64,000 bases of DNA from Undaria pinnatifida (GCA_012845835.1 JABAKD010000018.1:4054229-4118228), one strand, 5' to 3'; shown: positions 22,470 through 33,990, numbered from the stretch's first letter. Notes: generated from the letters alone by a model not told the origin. Translations and numbers: made by a program.

Positions 22470-22905
22470 ATCGTGTTGGAGTTATATATCTATATGTTTG
22501 TCAGGGGAATCGCCGACCCATTTCCTTAATGAGGACACACACCCAGGAATGCGTACGATCGGAGTATCACACCGAACTTGCAAAGATGAGTTTCGACAAA
22601 ATTTTCGATCTCACAGCTGAAGTGTATTTTTTATATAATATGTATGTCAGATTTGTCCCCCTCAAGAACAGGTTTTGCAGTTTCCGCGCAAAAATTGATT
22701 AACATCACCCTGTTGACCCTGGTACAAGCTACGTTGTAGTTCTAAGGGGGGTCGCCGGCCTATATCCTTAATGAGGATGCACACCCACTAATACACGCGA
22801 TCGGAGCATCACGCATACCTTGCAACGACGAGTTTTGACGAAATCTTTGAGCTCACAGACAGCTGGAATGTATTTTATTTTTTTAATACATGTGCCAGGT
22901 AGAGC
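22470..22905 (-). repeat. Two adjacent copies of the GTGAGATCGAAG dispersed family
   Basis: On the minus strand, two copies (about 22500-22690 and 22740-22905) share GAGCTGTGAGATCGAAAAT-type and GAAACTCATCTTTGCAAG-type blocks, an ATACTCCGATCG block, CCTCATTAAGGA and TCGGCGA. Between them is a segment matching 47150-47235 and 53120-53180 (CAACAGGGTGATGTTAATCA in that orientation). The tandem arrangement suggests a longer parent element. Confidence 0.55.
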
Positions 22906-23515
22906 ATCATGTCTTTTTCTCAATGTCAGATGTTAGGTGAGCTCTAATGCCCCTTAAGCGATGAGACTCATGAAATATCATTATATCCCCTACCGCAGTA
23001 GCAAGCAGCGTTGTTACGTACCTAGGTCACCGAATTGGTCACCATGTTACACTTTCATTGACGCTCATTAGAATAGGTGGGGTACGAGTACTTTTTGCTA
23101 AAATGCGGTCCTTGGTTTTGATGGGGATCCTTAAGCCAACGTTATCGGGAGGCCAGCAGCCGTACTTGGAGTGCATGCCGGTTACATCCCTAGGACGCGG
23201 GCTTGTTTATCCTCGGGTTGTAACCAACTTTCAATCTCTGTCAACCTCGGCGTTCTGGTAAGGCGCACACGCCTTTGGAAGCTTAAAGGGGAAAAACTGA
23301 CGACACAGAGCTCCTCAAAGAAGAAGGTGCCTGAGCCTTCCCCAGGTAAGGGTTGCACTCTTCGGGTTTGAACGTTTCTGACCGGTTGAGCTGACAACCT
23401 TACGCGCACAGGTGTTGTAGGATTCACTCGCGCATGGGAGTGTTGGTCTCCGAGGACTGTGCGAAACTTTTTCGGGTGTGAGACGTTGAGCCCCTCCTGT
23501 CGGGAGCTCAGAGTC

Positions 23516-23794
23516 GTTCTACGGTGGTGGTGGTGGTCGTGGTAGCCTCGCCAACTTTTCTTTCGGCGGAGTCGCCGGTTTTGAAACAGGTTTCCGAACG
23601 CATCCCCTGAGATACCGTACTGTGCCCCTTTTGCTACCCCGACGATCATCGTTCGACGGATAGTCCTTTGCAAGCAAGAAAACGAATGAAGACGGATTTT
23701 TCATAGCCGTCATTCCTCGTGTCGAGCCGCCATGAAACGTTCGTAAGAGGCAATCGCTGGTTTTTTATTTGGGGGGGGGTATCTATCGTAGAAT
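23516..23794. mobile_element. MITE family 2, copy 2
   Basis: A 279-bp relative of the element at 22062, with ends GTTCTACGGTGG and the inverted CTATCGTAGAAT. Its shared interior blocks are GTCGCCGGTTTTGAAAC, GTTCGACGGATAGTCCTTTG and CCATGAAACGTTCGTAAGAG. It is flanked by a perfect 5-bp GAGTC on both sides (23511-23515 and 23795-23799). The left end has gained a short GGT microsatellite. Confidence 0.7.
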
Positions 23795-23799
23795 GAGTC

Positions 23800-24749
23800 C
23801 TCAGGAACTTCCGCGATGCAAACCTACCGTGGGATTACTCGCCTCAGAAACCAACAGGTGCACAACCGAGGCTACGGGCAGGAGGGATATCCCGTTTTCA
23901 CTACACGATCCGAGCAAAGTGCACGAGGTTATACTCCACCTTACGGGCTCAAAGGACTCTCGGACTCGATTGTCTTGGTGCAGCAGCGTAGAGCGTGACA
24001 TTTCCATTCATTGCGGATTCGTTGTCCCAAAATCAAGCCATCGCGAAAAAAAGGCTCAAAAGGGCACAAAAGGCAGCAGGACCTCGCACGCCACCGCGAA
24101 AAAAAGGCCCCCAAGAGTAACGCCCTTACCGTAACCTTGGTGGCACCCTCTACCGTATCATACCATGCATGCGTTCGCAGTGACTTGTAGGATATGATAG
24201 AAGGTATTGAGTCCCGCAGGGGAGAAGCCTCCGAATACGTAGGAAAACCCCCTCCCACCGTAAAGTGCGTCGTGCTCTCGAACAAACACCAAAAACGAAC
24301 GTTGAAAGAACATCCTAGGACAAAATTTAGACCCGTGAGCTACTGTAGGGGGAGTGCCGACGCTCTGGCAAACCCGTTTTCCGGACCCGGCACGTACCTG
24401 TGTAGTGCAAAGAAGATGGGACGCCTTTCTTTTTTTTTGTTGCATAACGCCTTTTGCACCTACAGTAGGCAATGAGATTGCTTATTTATCTGGATGTGTG
24501 CACGTTATTTTTCTCTCTCTGGCGATTGCGTTTTAGTGTGAGAGAAAGTACGCAGTAGAGCAATTCAAGTGAATGGCCACAGAGACATTAGGTACGATAT
24601 TTTTGTTTCTGCGGCAGTAGCGTGCTTCTTCTCTCTTTCGAGCCCCATGCACAGCGTTCAAAGTATAACGACGACTGGTAACATTGCAGCTATCAAGCAT
24701 ATTAGATTAGTATATATATGCTGCATGTCAGGACGAGTGCCAACAGGCT
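23800..24749. other. Intergenic, no supported gene
   Basis: Short frames only. A possible small inverted-repeat element (GAGCTACTGTAGGGGGAGTG near 24337 and GCACCTACAGTAGGC near 24457) is too short to classify. Confidence 0.35.
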
Positions 24750-24754
24750 GCCCT

Positions 24755-25204
24755 TGTTGAGAGTATGAACCTTGGATTCAAATCTAAGTTTTTTATGGAG
24801 AGTATGAACCTTGGATTCAAATCTAAGTTAATGCGCAGTCTATTCGCACGAATAAGATATACAGTTGAATCTCACGTTGAATCTTACGTTGAATCTTCGG
24901 TGGAACTCAGATGTAAACGTAGATTGAAGAGTGTTGACGTTGTCCCGTTGTCCCGGTATTCTACCGGACTACGGGCATTGTTCCGTGATGATCAAGTGGT
25001 GATGCAACCCACCATGATCACTCTCCATTCTTTCCCTGCTTTTCCTTCTTCTTCTTCTCTCTTTGGCCTCAAGCGCCCTTTCCAACCTATCTCTTTTCTT
25101 TCTAATCACAAGTGATCTTAACAGACACTTCGGTGCCATCGCTGCACCTCTTCGCATAGAAGGCAGAGCCTCCACACAACCATTGTGTTCACAGGCTATT
25201 CACA
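24755..25204 (+). repeat. Inverted outer LTR copy
   Basis: It begins TGTTGAGAGTATGAACC and ends GGCTATTCACA, a TG...CA form. The first 36 bp are repeated after a 7-bp spacer, as in the outer end of the right LTR (with a 4-bp spacer there). It is in opposite orientation to the other two LTR copies, forming a near-palindrome of about 880 bp centred on 25212. Confidence 0.8.
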
Positions 25205-25219
25205 TAGAGGCTTTGAACC

Positions 25220-25636
25220 TGTGAATAGCCTGTGAACACAATGGTTGTGTGGAGGCTCTGCCTTCTATGCGAAGAGGTGCAGAGGTGGCACCGAAGTATC
25301 TGTTAAGATCACTTGTGATTAGAAAGAAAGAGAATAGTTTGGGAAGGGCGCTTGAGGCCAAAGAGAGAAGAAGAAGAACAAGAAGGGAAGGCGGGGAAAG
25401 AATGGAGAGTGATCATGGTGGGTTGCATCACCACTTCACCATCACGGAACAATGCCCGTAGTCCGGTAGAATACCGGGACAACGAGACAACGTTAACATA
25501 CTCAAATCTACGTTTACATCTAAATTCCACCGAAGATTCAACGTAACATTTAACGTGAGATTCAACTGCATATCTTATTCGTGCGAATAGACTGCGCATT
25601 AACTTAGATTTGAATCCAAGGTTCATACTCTCAACA
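25220..25636 (-). repeat. 3' LTR of the copia-like element
   Basis: A 417-bp LTR, the same length as the 5' LTR core. Just upstream on the minus strand lies ATGGGGGCG, a plausible polypurine tract, as expected for a 3' LTR. The short frames inside are incidental to the LTR and not a protein. Confidence 0.8.
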
Positions 25637-27027
25637 CGCCCCCATAATGCGAAGCCAGATTGCTAGACAAGCCTCATACTTAGAAAACAAATTCGTAAAA
25701 GAATAAAAACAAAATGGGTCTCATATTCAGTCCGGTGTATCAACCGTGGCAATATGAATGTATCCATGTTATTCACACATTTACAAAAAATACAAAATAA
25801 TATAACCTTACAAGGAAAGATACGTATATAAAACTACGCTTGGTGTAATTATCAGCGATAAATACCCTAGAAGATAAAACGAAAAGATTCGTCTACTGGG
25901 TTTCAAACACGCCTCCTGAATTGCACCAAATAGACAAGCAACACTAGACAAATAAAGAGAATTGTGGACAAGTGTCCATCACGACAAAATAAAACATCTT
26001 CACTATTCAGTTGTTTGTTTAATGCACTTACGTACTTCCGCAAAAACAAAAATTAGGAAGCAGATGGAACTACAAGCACTGATAGTACTGTAATAGACTA
26101 TGATGGGTGCAATCATAGTCCATCATCGAGCGATATCCTGAAAAAGTAAAAGCAAACAAACAAAGGCCACTGCTGTAAGTCAACCACGCCACTTCAACAC
26201 GATCCTAGGGTACGCATATAACTATAAACTGTCTGATACTAATCGTACGCTGAAGAGCACAAGATAGAGAGTCTTTGTGATCATTCACTCCTTAATGCTG
26301 GAGTATATACTCGTACGTATTTTCCGGTAGAACATGGCTTATTGCTGTACGATCGTTGACGTAAGTTCATACGACCCATAGTTCCACCTTTACCAATACG
26401 TAACTGGCGAGCAGTTGGAACTTTATAGTTGACAAAGAACTGCTGCACTAAGTACTATTCTCTACTTATCAATTTCAACCGTACCTACAAGTACATATCG
26501 CAGGATTATATATGACCGGTATAAACATACGCGTGAAGTATTACAACTACGATAAAATTACCCCCTGGATTGGGACACAGTCAAGTCCCGTCCATATTTA
26601 CTCTTGCTGTGGGGTTCAGATACGTACGAGATATCTGACAGTCGTTCGGCTATATCGTTGTACATACTGCAGTCGAGGAGAAAGTCAAAAGGGTGAGCGA
26701 CCGAGTCACCGATCCAAGCTGAAAATAAATGCTGAAGAAGAGCTTGGACACAGAGAAGGAAAAATGTTGTGATGCAATGTGTACGTCGGCCTTGTTCTTC
26801 CACGGTCCATTGCAGTCTTGTAGCTGAGTTATGATAGGCCAATCGTTTGTCGGTACATTGCCTATTCGGTTGTGTGTAACGCTGTTCTCCGTCCTAGGTA
26901 CATCGCGGTTTGTCGGTGATTAAAAAACCGATAGCACACGGGCAGAATCAGAAACAGGCTTGATTTATTCCTGCTTATGAAACGCCACAATCTTGTATGG
27001 AACTCCATGAAGCAATGATTTTTGCAA

Positions 27028-28609
27028 TCATGGAGATTGCCTACGATAATTTACAAGGCCGTCACAATGGTCAAAGGCGATCTTGCGAGCCGTAGCTGTA
27101 GTTGCGACTTCAAGGTGTTCGAGCTTAGAAGGAGTTCTCCGTGCTGAAGTCGTTGATCTTCGAGCAGAGGTCGCTGAAGGTTTGCATTCTTCCGCTTGTG
27201 GTGAGGCCATAGGTTGCGCGTAGGTGTTGGGTACCGATATAGATACCGGATGGTTCGTTTTATTTTCGAGGCCCAGTACAAGCTGATTGCCGATGAAGCG
27301 GCTAGAGGCTCCGCTGTCCGCGGTCATGGCGAAGTCGACGGGCTGCGCGGCGATGTTGATCGGAGGTGCGGCATTGAAAGAATGACCTATACGAACTGGA
27401 GGTCAGGATGGACAGGGAGGAATCGCGAAGGATGTAGAAGTAGCTGCTGTAGTCGCAGCCGCAGTAGTGGATGGAGCATGTGTCACTGGGACGTAAGCTT
27501 CCATTTGCGTTGTTGAAATTGGAGTTGTGGCGGTGTTGGCGTGAGCGCTGCGGTTGTTATAATGCCGGCCATTTCGTTGACCAGAACGAGGGCGACGGGT
27601 GATATTGTCGTCCCGCATTTGAGACCGACAGTCGCTATTATCGTGGCGATCGGTATTATGCAGGCTACACCACGAATTATTTCGAGGCGCCGGGGGAAGT
27701 TTCTTCCCTGACATCTTTCCCTTGCGCGTTTAAAGCAATTTTGGAATCGATGGCCTGGCTTTTTGCAGAGTGAACAGGTCACTACTGCTGAGGGTGTTGA
27801 CGTGACTACCATAGCAGATTCACGCCCCTTCGCTTTTCGCAAAGGCCCGTTTCGCATAGCTCTATTAGCGTACATATTTCGCATTGTTATCACAGCTCGG
27901 TCGAGTGCGAGGTCATCATCTGCTTCGGCGCTATATTTTATTTGCAGGTATTCATCCGTGAGTCCTTCCAGCACTATGTCCAATATGCTGTCATCGTTGA
28001 ATACCTCTCGCATGTCCGCTAATTCATCCCGTAAATAGTATACTTCATTTATAAACACGTCTGGGTCTTGCCCATCCGTCATGACCATATGCGATAGTTG
28101 ATGTTTGAGTATACGTCTACGTTGGCGGGTGGAATTTTGATGTTTTCTGACCATACCATCCCAAGCAGCCTTTCTATTCGCAAGTTCACCTCGTTTGGGC
28201 TTGAATTGTAGAAGAAAGCTGGCCGCAGCTCCCGATGTACTCAGGAACAAGAAGTCGAACAGAAGAAGGTTGTCGCGGTGCCAGTGCTTGATGTCTTCCA
28301 AATTCGAGATGTTGTCATTCGTGGCCCATAAACTGATGTTGCGGCTGGGAGTGTAGAATATCCTGAAGATGATATTTATAGTAGCAGATGCACCGTGTCC
28401 ACGGGAGTACTCCCTGCGTCCGGCTGTACATTTTCTGCCGTGTCAGCCGGCGGTGTTTCCCCAGACTGAGTGTCCGTTTCGTCAGCGGCCTGCCTGCGAG
28501 TTACAGCTCGTGAAGGCCTACTTCTTCTAGAAGATGGACGAGGACTAATTAGTTCGGGCTCGGGGCAAGGACGCCCTTCCAGGATATCAGAGATCCCGGC
28601 ATGACGCAT
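27028..28609 (-). pseudogene. Gag- and protease-like remnant of the copia-like element
   Basis: On the minus strand, 28301-27483 resembles a copia-type gag and includes a CCHC zinc knuckle (CSLCKKPGHRFQNC). Downstream, 27327-27028 includes DSGASSRFI, the hallmark of a copia-family aspartic protease. A Pro/Arg/Ser-rich piece (28609-28376) lies between the LTR and the gag-like part. The order gag then protease fits the family. The coding region is broken and I treat it as a fossil. Confidence 0.7.
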
Positions 28610-28726
28610 ACTTATCGCAGACTGACCCGTGCGTTTCCATACGTCGAACTTAAGCCCATTAATTTGCCGTTGAGAGCTCTAACGAGCTTGTCTATCGCAT
28701 CACCTGCTTTCGTGGACTCTTCCATG

Positions 28727-28815
28727 GTGATGCTGATGCTGATGCTGGTCGCTGATCGCTGATGCTGATGCTGATGCTGATGCTGATGCTGATGCTGATC
28801 GCTGATGCTGATGCT
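28727..28815. repeat. GATGCT hexanucleotide microsatellite
   Basis: Repeats of GATGCT with GATCGCT interruptions lie in the leader of the copia-like element, between its 5' LTR and the gag-like remnant. Confidence 0.85.
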
Positions 28816-28928
28816 GTAGCCGGCTTAATGAAGGTTTCTCTCGAACTTCCCGGTAAGATGCGACAAACTTCATTGAGATGTCGCTTGGTGCCGATCGATG
28901 TTTATATCAAAGGTCGAGGCTCATAACC

Positions 28929-29345
28929 TGTGAATATCCTGTGAACACAATGGTTGGGTGGAGGCTTTGCCTTCTATGCGAAGAGGTGCAGAGGTGGCAC
29001 CGAAGTATCTGTTAAGATCGCTTGTGATTAGAAAGAAAAGAGATAGGTTGGAAAGGGCGCTTGAGGCCAAAGAGAGAAGAAGAAGAACAACAAGAGAAGG
29101 CGGGGAAAGAATGGAGAGTGATCATGGTGGGTTGCATCACCACTTCACCATCACGGAACAATGCCCGTAGTCCGGTAGAATACCGGGACAACGAGACAAC
29201 GTTAACATACTCAAATCTACGTTTACATCTAAATTCCACCGAAGATTCAACGTAACATTTAACGTGAGATTCAACTGCATATCTTATTCGTGCGAATAGA
29301 CTGCGCATTAACTTAGATTTGAATCCAAGGTTCATACTCTCAACA
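28929..29345 (-). repeat. 5' LTR of the copia-like element
   Basis: A 417-bp LTR, almost the same as 25220-25636. On the minus strand it is followed by GGTTATGAGCCTCG, which resembles the 15-bp spacer GGTTCAAAGCCTCTA between the two left LTRs; both look like versions of one tRNA primer-binding site. Its outer end carries an additional 36-bp terminal copy (29350-29385). Confidence 0.8.
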
Positions 29346-29782
29346 GAATAACTTAGATTTGAATCCAAGGTTCATACTCTCAACAGCCCTCTCGTGTGGC
29401 AAAGCTATTTACGTGACGACTCCCACACACACCTCTAACCCAATGACACGTCGATGCCGTGGTTAATTCCTTGATTTTTTATGCAATCATGCGTTGCACT
29501 TTCTCTTTCTTTTTAACCTTTGAATCCACAAAGGGGCTGGTTCATTGGCACGATGCAAGTGTCGCCGTTCGTATCGTACAGGTCGGTTCTACCGGTGAGA
29601 ACTCTGGTATACGCATACAGTTTGAGAATAACTCTGAAGCAAGCCAACGATGAACGCAAACAACATCTCACCGGTGCTGAGCATGCTAAGCGTCGCCCTG
29701 AGGGACGGTGAACTGCGGATGGGCTTCGGCCAGCTGCCAAAAACGTTGAGGGGCAGTAGTTCACAGTTTATTCCCGTCGCAG

Positions 29783-29939
29783 TCCTGCATTTGGCGGGTG
29801 CTACTCGGAGACTGGGTTAGGACGGGTGACGGCAACTTCCGGACAATATGCCTACTTTCTGGCCAAGGGTGGTACCGGCGACTTCGACGCAGGCTCAACT
29901 ACAGCAATGATTGCCCCTGAGCTTCCTCGAGTTAAAGGT
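29783..29939 (+). CDS. Possible internal exon, 52 residues, unassigned
   Basis: An acceptor with a fair pyrimidine context (TTCCCGTCGCAG, AG at 29781-29782) and a consensus donor (GGT|GTAAGT at 29940) bracket an open frame of one base plus 52 codons. The peptide begins PAFGGCYSETG and ends PELPRVKG; it is rich in Gly, Thr and Ala, with two aromatic residues near the centre. I recognise no family. Flanking exons are not identified, and the LTR element ends about 400 bp upstream. A chance frame with good splice-like flanks remains possible. Confidence 0.25.
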
Positions 29940-29999
29940 GTAAGTGTTGTTGTTGCTGCTGCTTAACCATGCGTATGCGACATACTACACGTTATCGTG

Positions 30000-30980
30000 A
30001 TAATACGCCGAAATCTGAGTATTTCCTCAGTCGGTCAAAAACAGCTTGACAAGAAGAACGCTACCCGTGTTTGGGGGCGCAGCACGTCCTTTCTATTTGT
30101 TACAGAACATCGATCCAACCACATGCGACAACATGTACACTACAAGGAACCTCTATGTTCGTCAGGTATAGACTATGTACCTTGTGGTTTTGGAGTGTAA
30201 GGAGAGCATAATATGTCCACGCATTGTTTGCCAGCCCACAGGCACGTCGCCTATGGAAACGCGAAAACAACGCTAAATGTGTTTGTTTTTAGTCCCGCTG
30301 CTCCCCCTCGCCCAGTGTCGGGCCAGCGTCCTGGTATTCAGGCCGCTATTTGAGGCACAGGACTGTCGGTTTTTCGAGTTCGTTCAAATTCACCCTTCCG
30401 ACGCCCTCCTCAGCCCAGAGCCTGGGGGCGACCAGGGTACCCTGCTCACGCATAACGTGGTACGGAACTGTACGGGACTTTGTGTTGTTTTTTTGTTTTG
30501 TATTTATTTGTTCTACTTTTTTGGCTAAACACTTTTCCCCGTGGCGGGGCTGTAGGTGATTTCACGTTCAATTCCGGGTATTTGTCGTTTATCATTTCCC
30601 CCCCCCACCATGCCAATGGTCCGCAGGAGGTTTTGGGCATGATTTCTCGCTTGTTTTAGCGCCTGTGTTTCTCTTCATTTCGACGATGATTCGCCCTGGC
30701 ATAGTGCCTTTTTCTGTGGTTTGTTTTGCCGTATAACCTTTTCCGCCTCGCCCCCCCCACCACACCGGTGCTACGCGGCAGTGTTTTGAGCGGTGGTTTG
30801 CCTTGTTGTAGGGTCTGCGTTTCTTTCAACTGATTTTCTTTGCGTGTTCCTTGCTCCATAGCCAGACCGATAGAGGAGTGGGAGGGGGTTTTGAGGAGCC
30901 GCATTTTCGAATCATGGTCTAGTTCGTAGAACCGGAGTTTCCCCGAACCTCCCATATTTCTGCATATGCGGCTCATCAGG
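30000..30980. other. Intergenic, no supported gene
   Basis: Short frames on both strands without recognisable motifs. The minus-strand frame at 30656-30976 is basic and low in complexity and has no domain signature. Confidence 0.35.
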
Positions 30981-30984
30981 GTGG

Positions 30985-31115
30985 ACTAGAATTACGGTAC
31001 GCCCTGGAGATAGCCGTAATTACCTGTTCTAATAATTGGCCGTGTTCGTAAGTTGGCGTTTTCTACTCGGGATAGTCAGGAAATGAAACCGAGTCATGCT
31101 CCTCGATTCCCAAAT
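30985..31115 (+). repeat. Dispersed repeat, copy 2 (partner near 13960-14130)
   Basis: The shared blocks with the partner are TAATTACC, GGCGTTTTCTACTCGGGATA and GTCAGGAAATG, in the same order and spacing. Non-coding; boundaries are approximate. Confidence 0.4.
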
Positions 31116-32330
31116 GCGGTCCCGGCTCTGGCGAAACTAATAAGCTATTTTTCCACCACGTCTCAAGAGGCTAAGAAAATTGGTAATAACCGAGGGCTTG
31201 TTTAATTGGAAGACCGGCAGGGACACCTGTACCCCCGCCCCCAATCACTTAACGTAAGGCATTTGGGTGGTTTTACGACGCATTGGGCGTCGCACATCCC
31301 GCACTTGTGCTAAACAACTTGGAGTTGCATATGTTATGGGAGGCCATGAAATCTAGGGTGGTGTTTATATGACCTCAACTTCTAACGAGTTGCAACTTCG
31401 CACACCCAGTCCCAATGGCGTGCACCGGCAGTCCGCTCGAAGAACGACGCAGCTCAACGATAACCTTAGCCTGACAGTTCCGGACGAAAACAAAATCAGC
31501 AGCATCTTGCAACAACATAGCTATTAGGTGAGAACCCACTAACAGAGCTGTATTTACAACTGTTAACTCCAAAAAATGAAGGCTTCCTTCGGGATTATTA
31601 CCGTTGCCAATGTCCCCTCCTGTGCTAGTGCTTATATCCCGATTACGTACAAACGTCTCCCACAAAAATTACGTAAACCCCGTGAGTTCCGTGGGTGGAA
31701 CAAAAACAACAACAACAACAGCAACTACTACTACGACTTCTACCACTACTAATACCTGCAAGAGGAAAGCTAAAAACACGCGAACGAAGTATCACGCAGG
31801 TTGCAAAAGATCGGCATCGGCCACTCAAGTTATGGAGCTTACACCTGGCGTATAGTCAACCACAAATAGGTGCAGGATTCACGGACGAGCAGTGGTATGG
31901 AGTATGCGTAGCTACCCACTTTCGACGGAAAGTAAGATCCGTTTTGCCTAAATATGAATGAACCACCGGCCCTTATACTCCTTCCAGAGCGATACATACC
32001 TGGTGTGTACCATAAACCATCACCTGGTTGAAAATGAATGTGCAAAGTCAGCAAAATCGGAAAGAGCTGGTTTACTTTGAGGACGGAGCGAAGCTCTCTA
32101 GGCGCTCGATACGGCCGCCAGCCTACGCGATATGCAGCGTGTGACCACCCTTACTTTGAGCCATGTCGTAAAAAGCCAGTGATGCTCAACGTTGCTCTCG
32201 TGTTTGCTCCTGCGCTCTTGCCGGAGGGAGTTCCAGTTCCCAGTTGCCCTCCACTCTGCACGCGGACCCCAGCTTGCTCTTTCTTTGGTGTTTACGTCGA
32301 TGGTTGTCGGATAGGAGATTTACAATGCAA
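31116..32330. other. Intergenic; ACA/ACT microsatellite
   Basis: ACA- and ACT-type triplets run through about 31700-31755. A minus-strand frame at 31375-31665 (96 residues) has a hydrophobic central part, but no domain, good splice sites or neighbour supports it. Confidence 0.3.
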
Positions 32331-32338
32331 GACACATG

Positions 32339-32590
32339 GACTCATGCAACGATAGAGGTGCACCTATACTTGTATGAGGCTCCTGACCTGATAAGCTCAA
32401 TTACCCAAAAACTGGATTTTGAATACAACAAATAAAGTCTTACCTGATGAGAAAACGCATGCCCTATGTATAAAAACTAATATTATAGTAAAACAATGTA
32501 CGGTATTCCGACGAGTTTGAGTTAAGGAGCCCCGTCATTCAGAAACCATTTTCGCCAATAAACGGTATACCTCTATCGCAACGACCGTGT
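32339..32590 (+). mobile_element. MITE family 1 copy
   Basis: A 252-bp copy with ends GACTCATGCAACGATAGAGG and the inverted CCTCTATCGCAACGACCGT. Core blocks GAGGCTCCTGA, TCCGACGAGTTTGAGTTAAG and GAGCCCCGTCATTCAGAAAC are present. It is isolated from the main clusters at 14-20 kb and 50-63 kb. Confidence 0.7.
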
Positions 32591-33009
32591 ATGAATATTA
32601 AGAAAACAAAGGAAGACAGACCTGGTATTTTTGCAAGAATAGGAACGTAAAAAAATCTGGGAGTGGTTCTGGTCCTAGTACAGAACGCACCTCTCCGAAA
32701 TAAAAAACCCAGTCGGGGTAGTACATTTCTTTGGCGTTGGGTGTCCTGCATCGTTGTAGATGATGAGTGTTTCGCGCTCGAATCTTAGGGCTCTCCAGCC
32801 AATGCTGCAGCGTGTCGAGTCTAAGAAGAACTGCAGCATTCTAGACTGACTGCGAATGTACCGTACACTTCATTAATCGTACTCACAGCTGGCGTATTTG
32901 AATTCAGCTGAAAAGAAACAGATTGATGCCCTGACCTGCAACGCTGAATCAATGTTTTTCCGAGAGCATCGGACATTGGAACCGTCGGTCGAAGCGAATT
33001 TTATAACTG

Positions 33010-33115
33010 ATTTCCAGGGACGTCAGCCGTGAGTTTGACGAATTTCAGGTCAATACTCATCTTTGCAAGCTGCGTTGTTGGTACTCGTAATATACTATAT
33101 GAGTGAGTTTTGATT
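33010..33115 (+). repeat. Short dispersed repeat (partner inside the MITE at 51.7 kb)
   Basis: GGACGTCAGCCGTGAGTTTG, then ACTCATCTTTGCAAGCTG and GTAATATACTAT, match 51868-51957 closely. It shares ACTCATCTTTGCAAGCTG with the GTGAGATCGAAG family and may be a derivative of it. Confidence 0.5.
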
Positions 33116-33119
33116 GGGA

Positions 33120-33990
33120 GGTGTCTTATTTTTTGTCCACTATATATAATGGTAAGTATTGGTATTTATACTTCAGGTGGGGAATCGAATTTGTTGTTCG
33201 GTCGTGATGTTGGCCCTAACCTTAATACCATGTACCTGATACCTGCGTACGTACGTAACAGGACGTGCTGGGTTTACGCTTGCGACCAAGTCTGATCTAC
33301 TATCTCTGTGTTCGTTGTGTGTAACGGTGACATCTACGAATATGCGGGGGAACCCATGTTCTCCCGCACGGATACGATAGTTTGGTATGAGTACGTGTCT
33401 AAGTGATCTAGTGGGTAGCGTTGTATAACTAGCAGGGCCGACGACTGACGCCGGAACGCAAAGCTAAACAAAACGCGATGTCAACACTTAATTCTAAAGC
33501 TGATGTAACAGCGTTTTAAGTGTGTTTTCAATCCGACGATGCAAGCTTTTGTGCGAGTCACCAAGGTCATAATCGGGGACGTGTGAGGCTTGCCAGGTCT
33601 CCGGCAATTAGGCGATGTAAACAACATTCATGATCATGGATGGCAGAACTCGTGGTGTATTATCAGCGGGAGAGATAAAATTTAAGACGCTCACCCTTGG
33701 TCACCCAGACGTCGGTTCGTCACGGCAAATGCACTAAAGATATGAATCCCCGTGAAAATTTGCCTTCCGCCTACCGTACGTATCCCACCGCACAAAGACT
33801 GTGCGATACCTCACAGCCCTACTCCGAGCATACCCAACGGCCCCCCTGCTCAGTGAACGACATACTATATCCATTTATACATATGGAAGGGATGTATCTC
33901 GTGGGAAATTTCCTATATCAACACACTAATAACTTCGATAGCGAAAAGTATCACGAAACCATGGGCTAGGGGCAGCAGTTAGAAGGATCC
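33120..33990. other. Intergenic, no supported gene
   Basis: Only short frames. A plus-strand frame at 33700-33969 (90 residues) has no domain and abuts the satellite start. Confidence 0.3.

Larger units (their letters stand above)
24755..29385 (-). mobile_element. Copia-like LTR element fossil with an extra inverted LTR
   Basis: A perfect 5-bp duplication GCCCT (24750-24754 and 29386-29390) bounds the whole 4631-bp unit. From left to right it holds an LTR in plus orientation (24755-25204), a 15-bp spacer resembling a primer-binding site (25205-25219), an LTR in minus orientation (25220-25636), a minus-strand internal region (25637-28928), and a minus-strand LTR (28929-29345) with an extra 36-bp copy of its outer end (29350-29385). 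Both outer termini are thus the same LTR end (TGTTGAGAG). The interior keeps gag-like and protease-like parts, but I see no integrase, reverse transcriptase or RNase H. It is a broken, non-autonomous relic; the two minus-strand LTRs differ by only a few percent by eye, so it is fairly young. Confidence 0.8.

Noticed and set aside
24337-24473. Small inverted repeat CTACTGTAGG
   Set aside because: Only about 10-15 bp of end similarity, one copy seen and no target duplication; not enough to call an element.
24969-25626. Recurring 65-118-residue frames starting MEALPSMRRGA or MNLGFKSKL
   Set aside because: They occur only inside LTR copies and track the LTR sequence; they are not genes.
32425-32445. 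CTGATGAG-GAAAAC similarity to a hammerhead ribozyme core
   Set aside because: No pairing stems around it; it lies in the diverged middle of a MITE.
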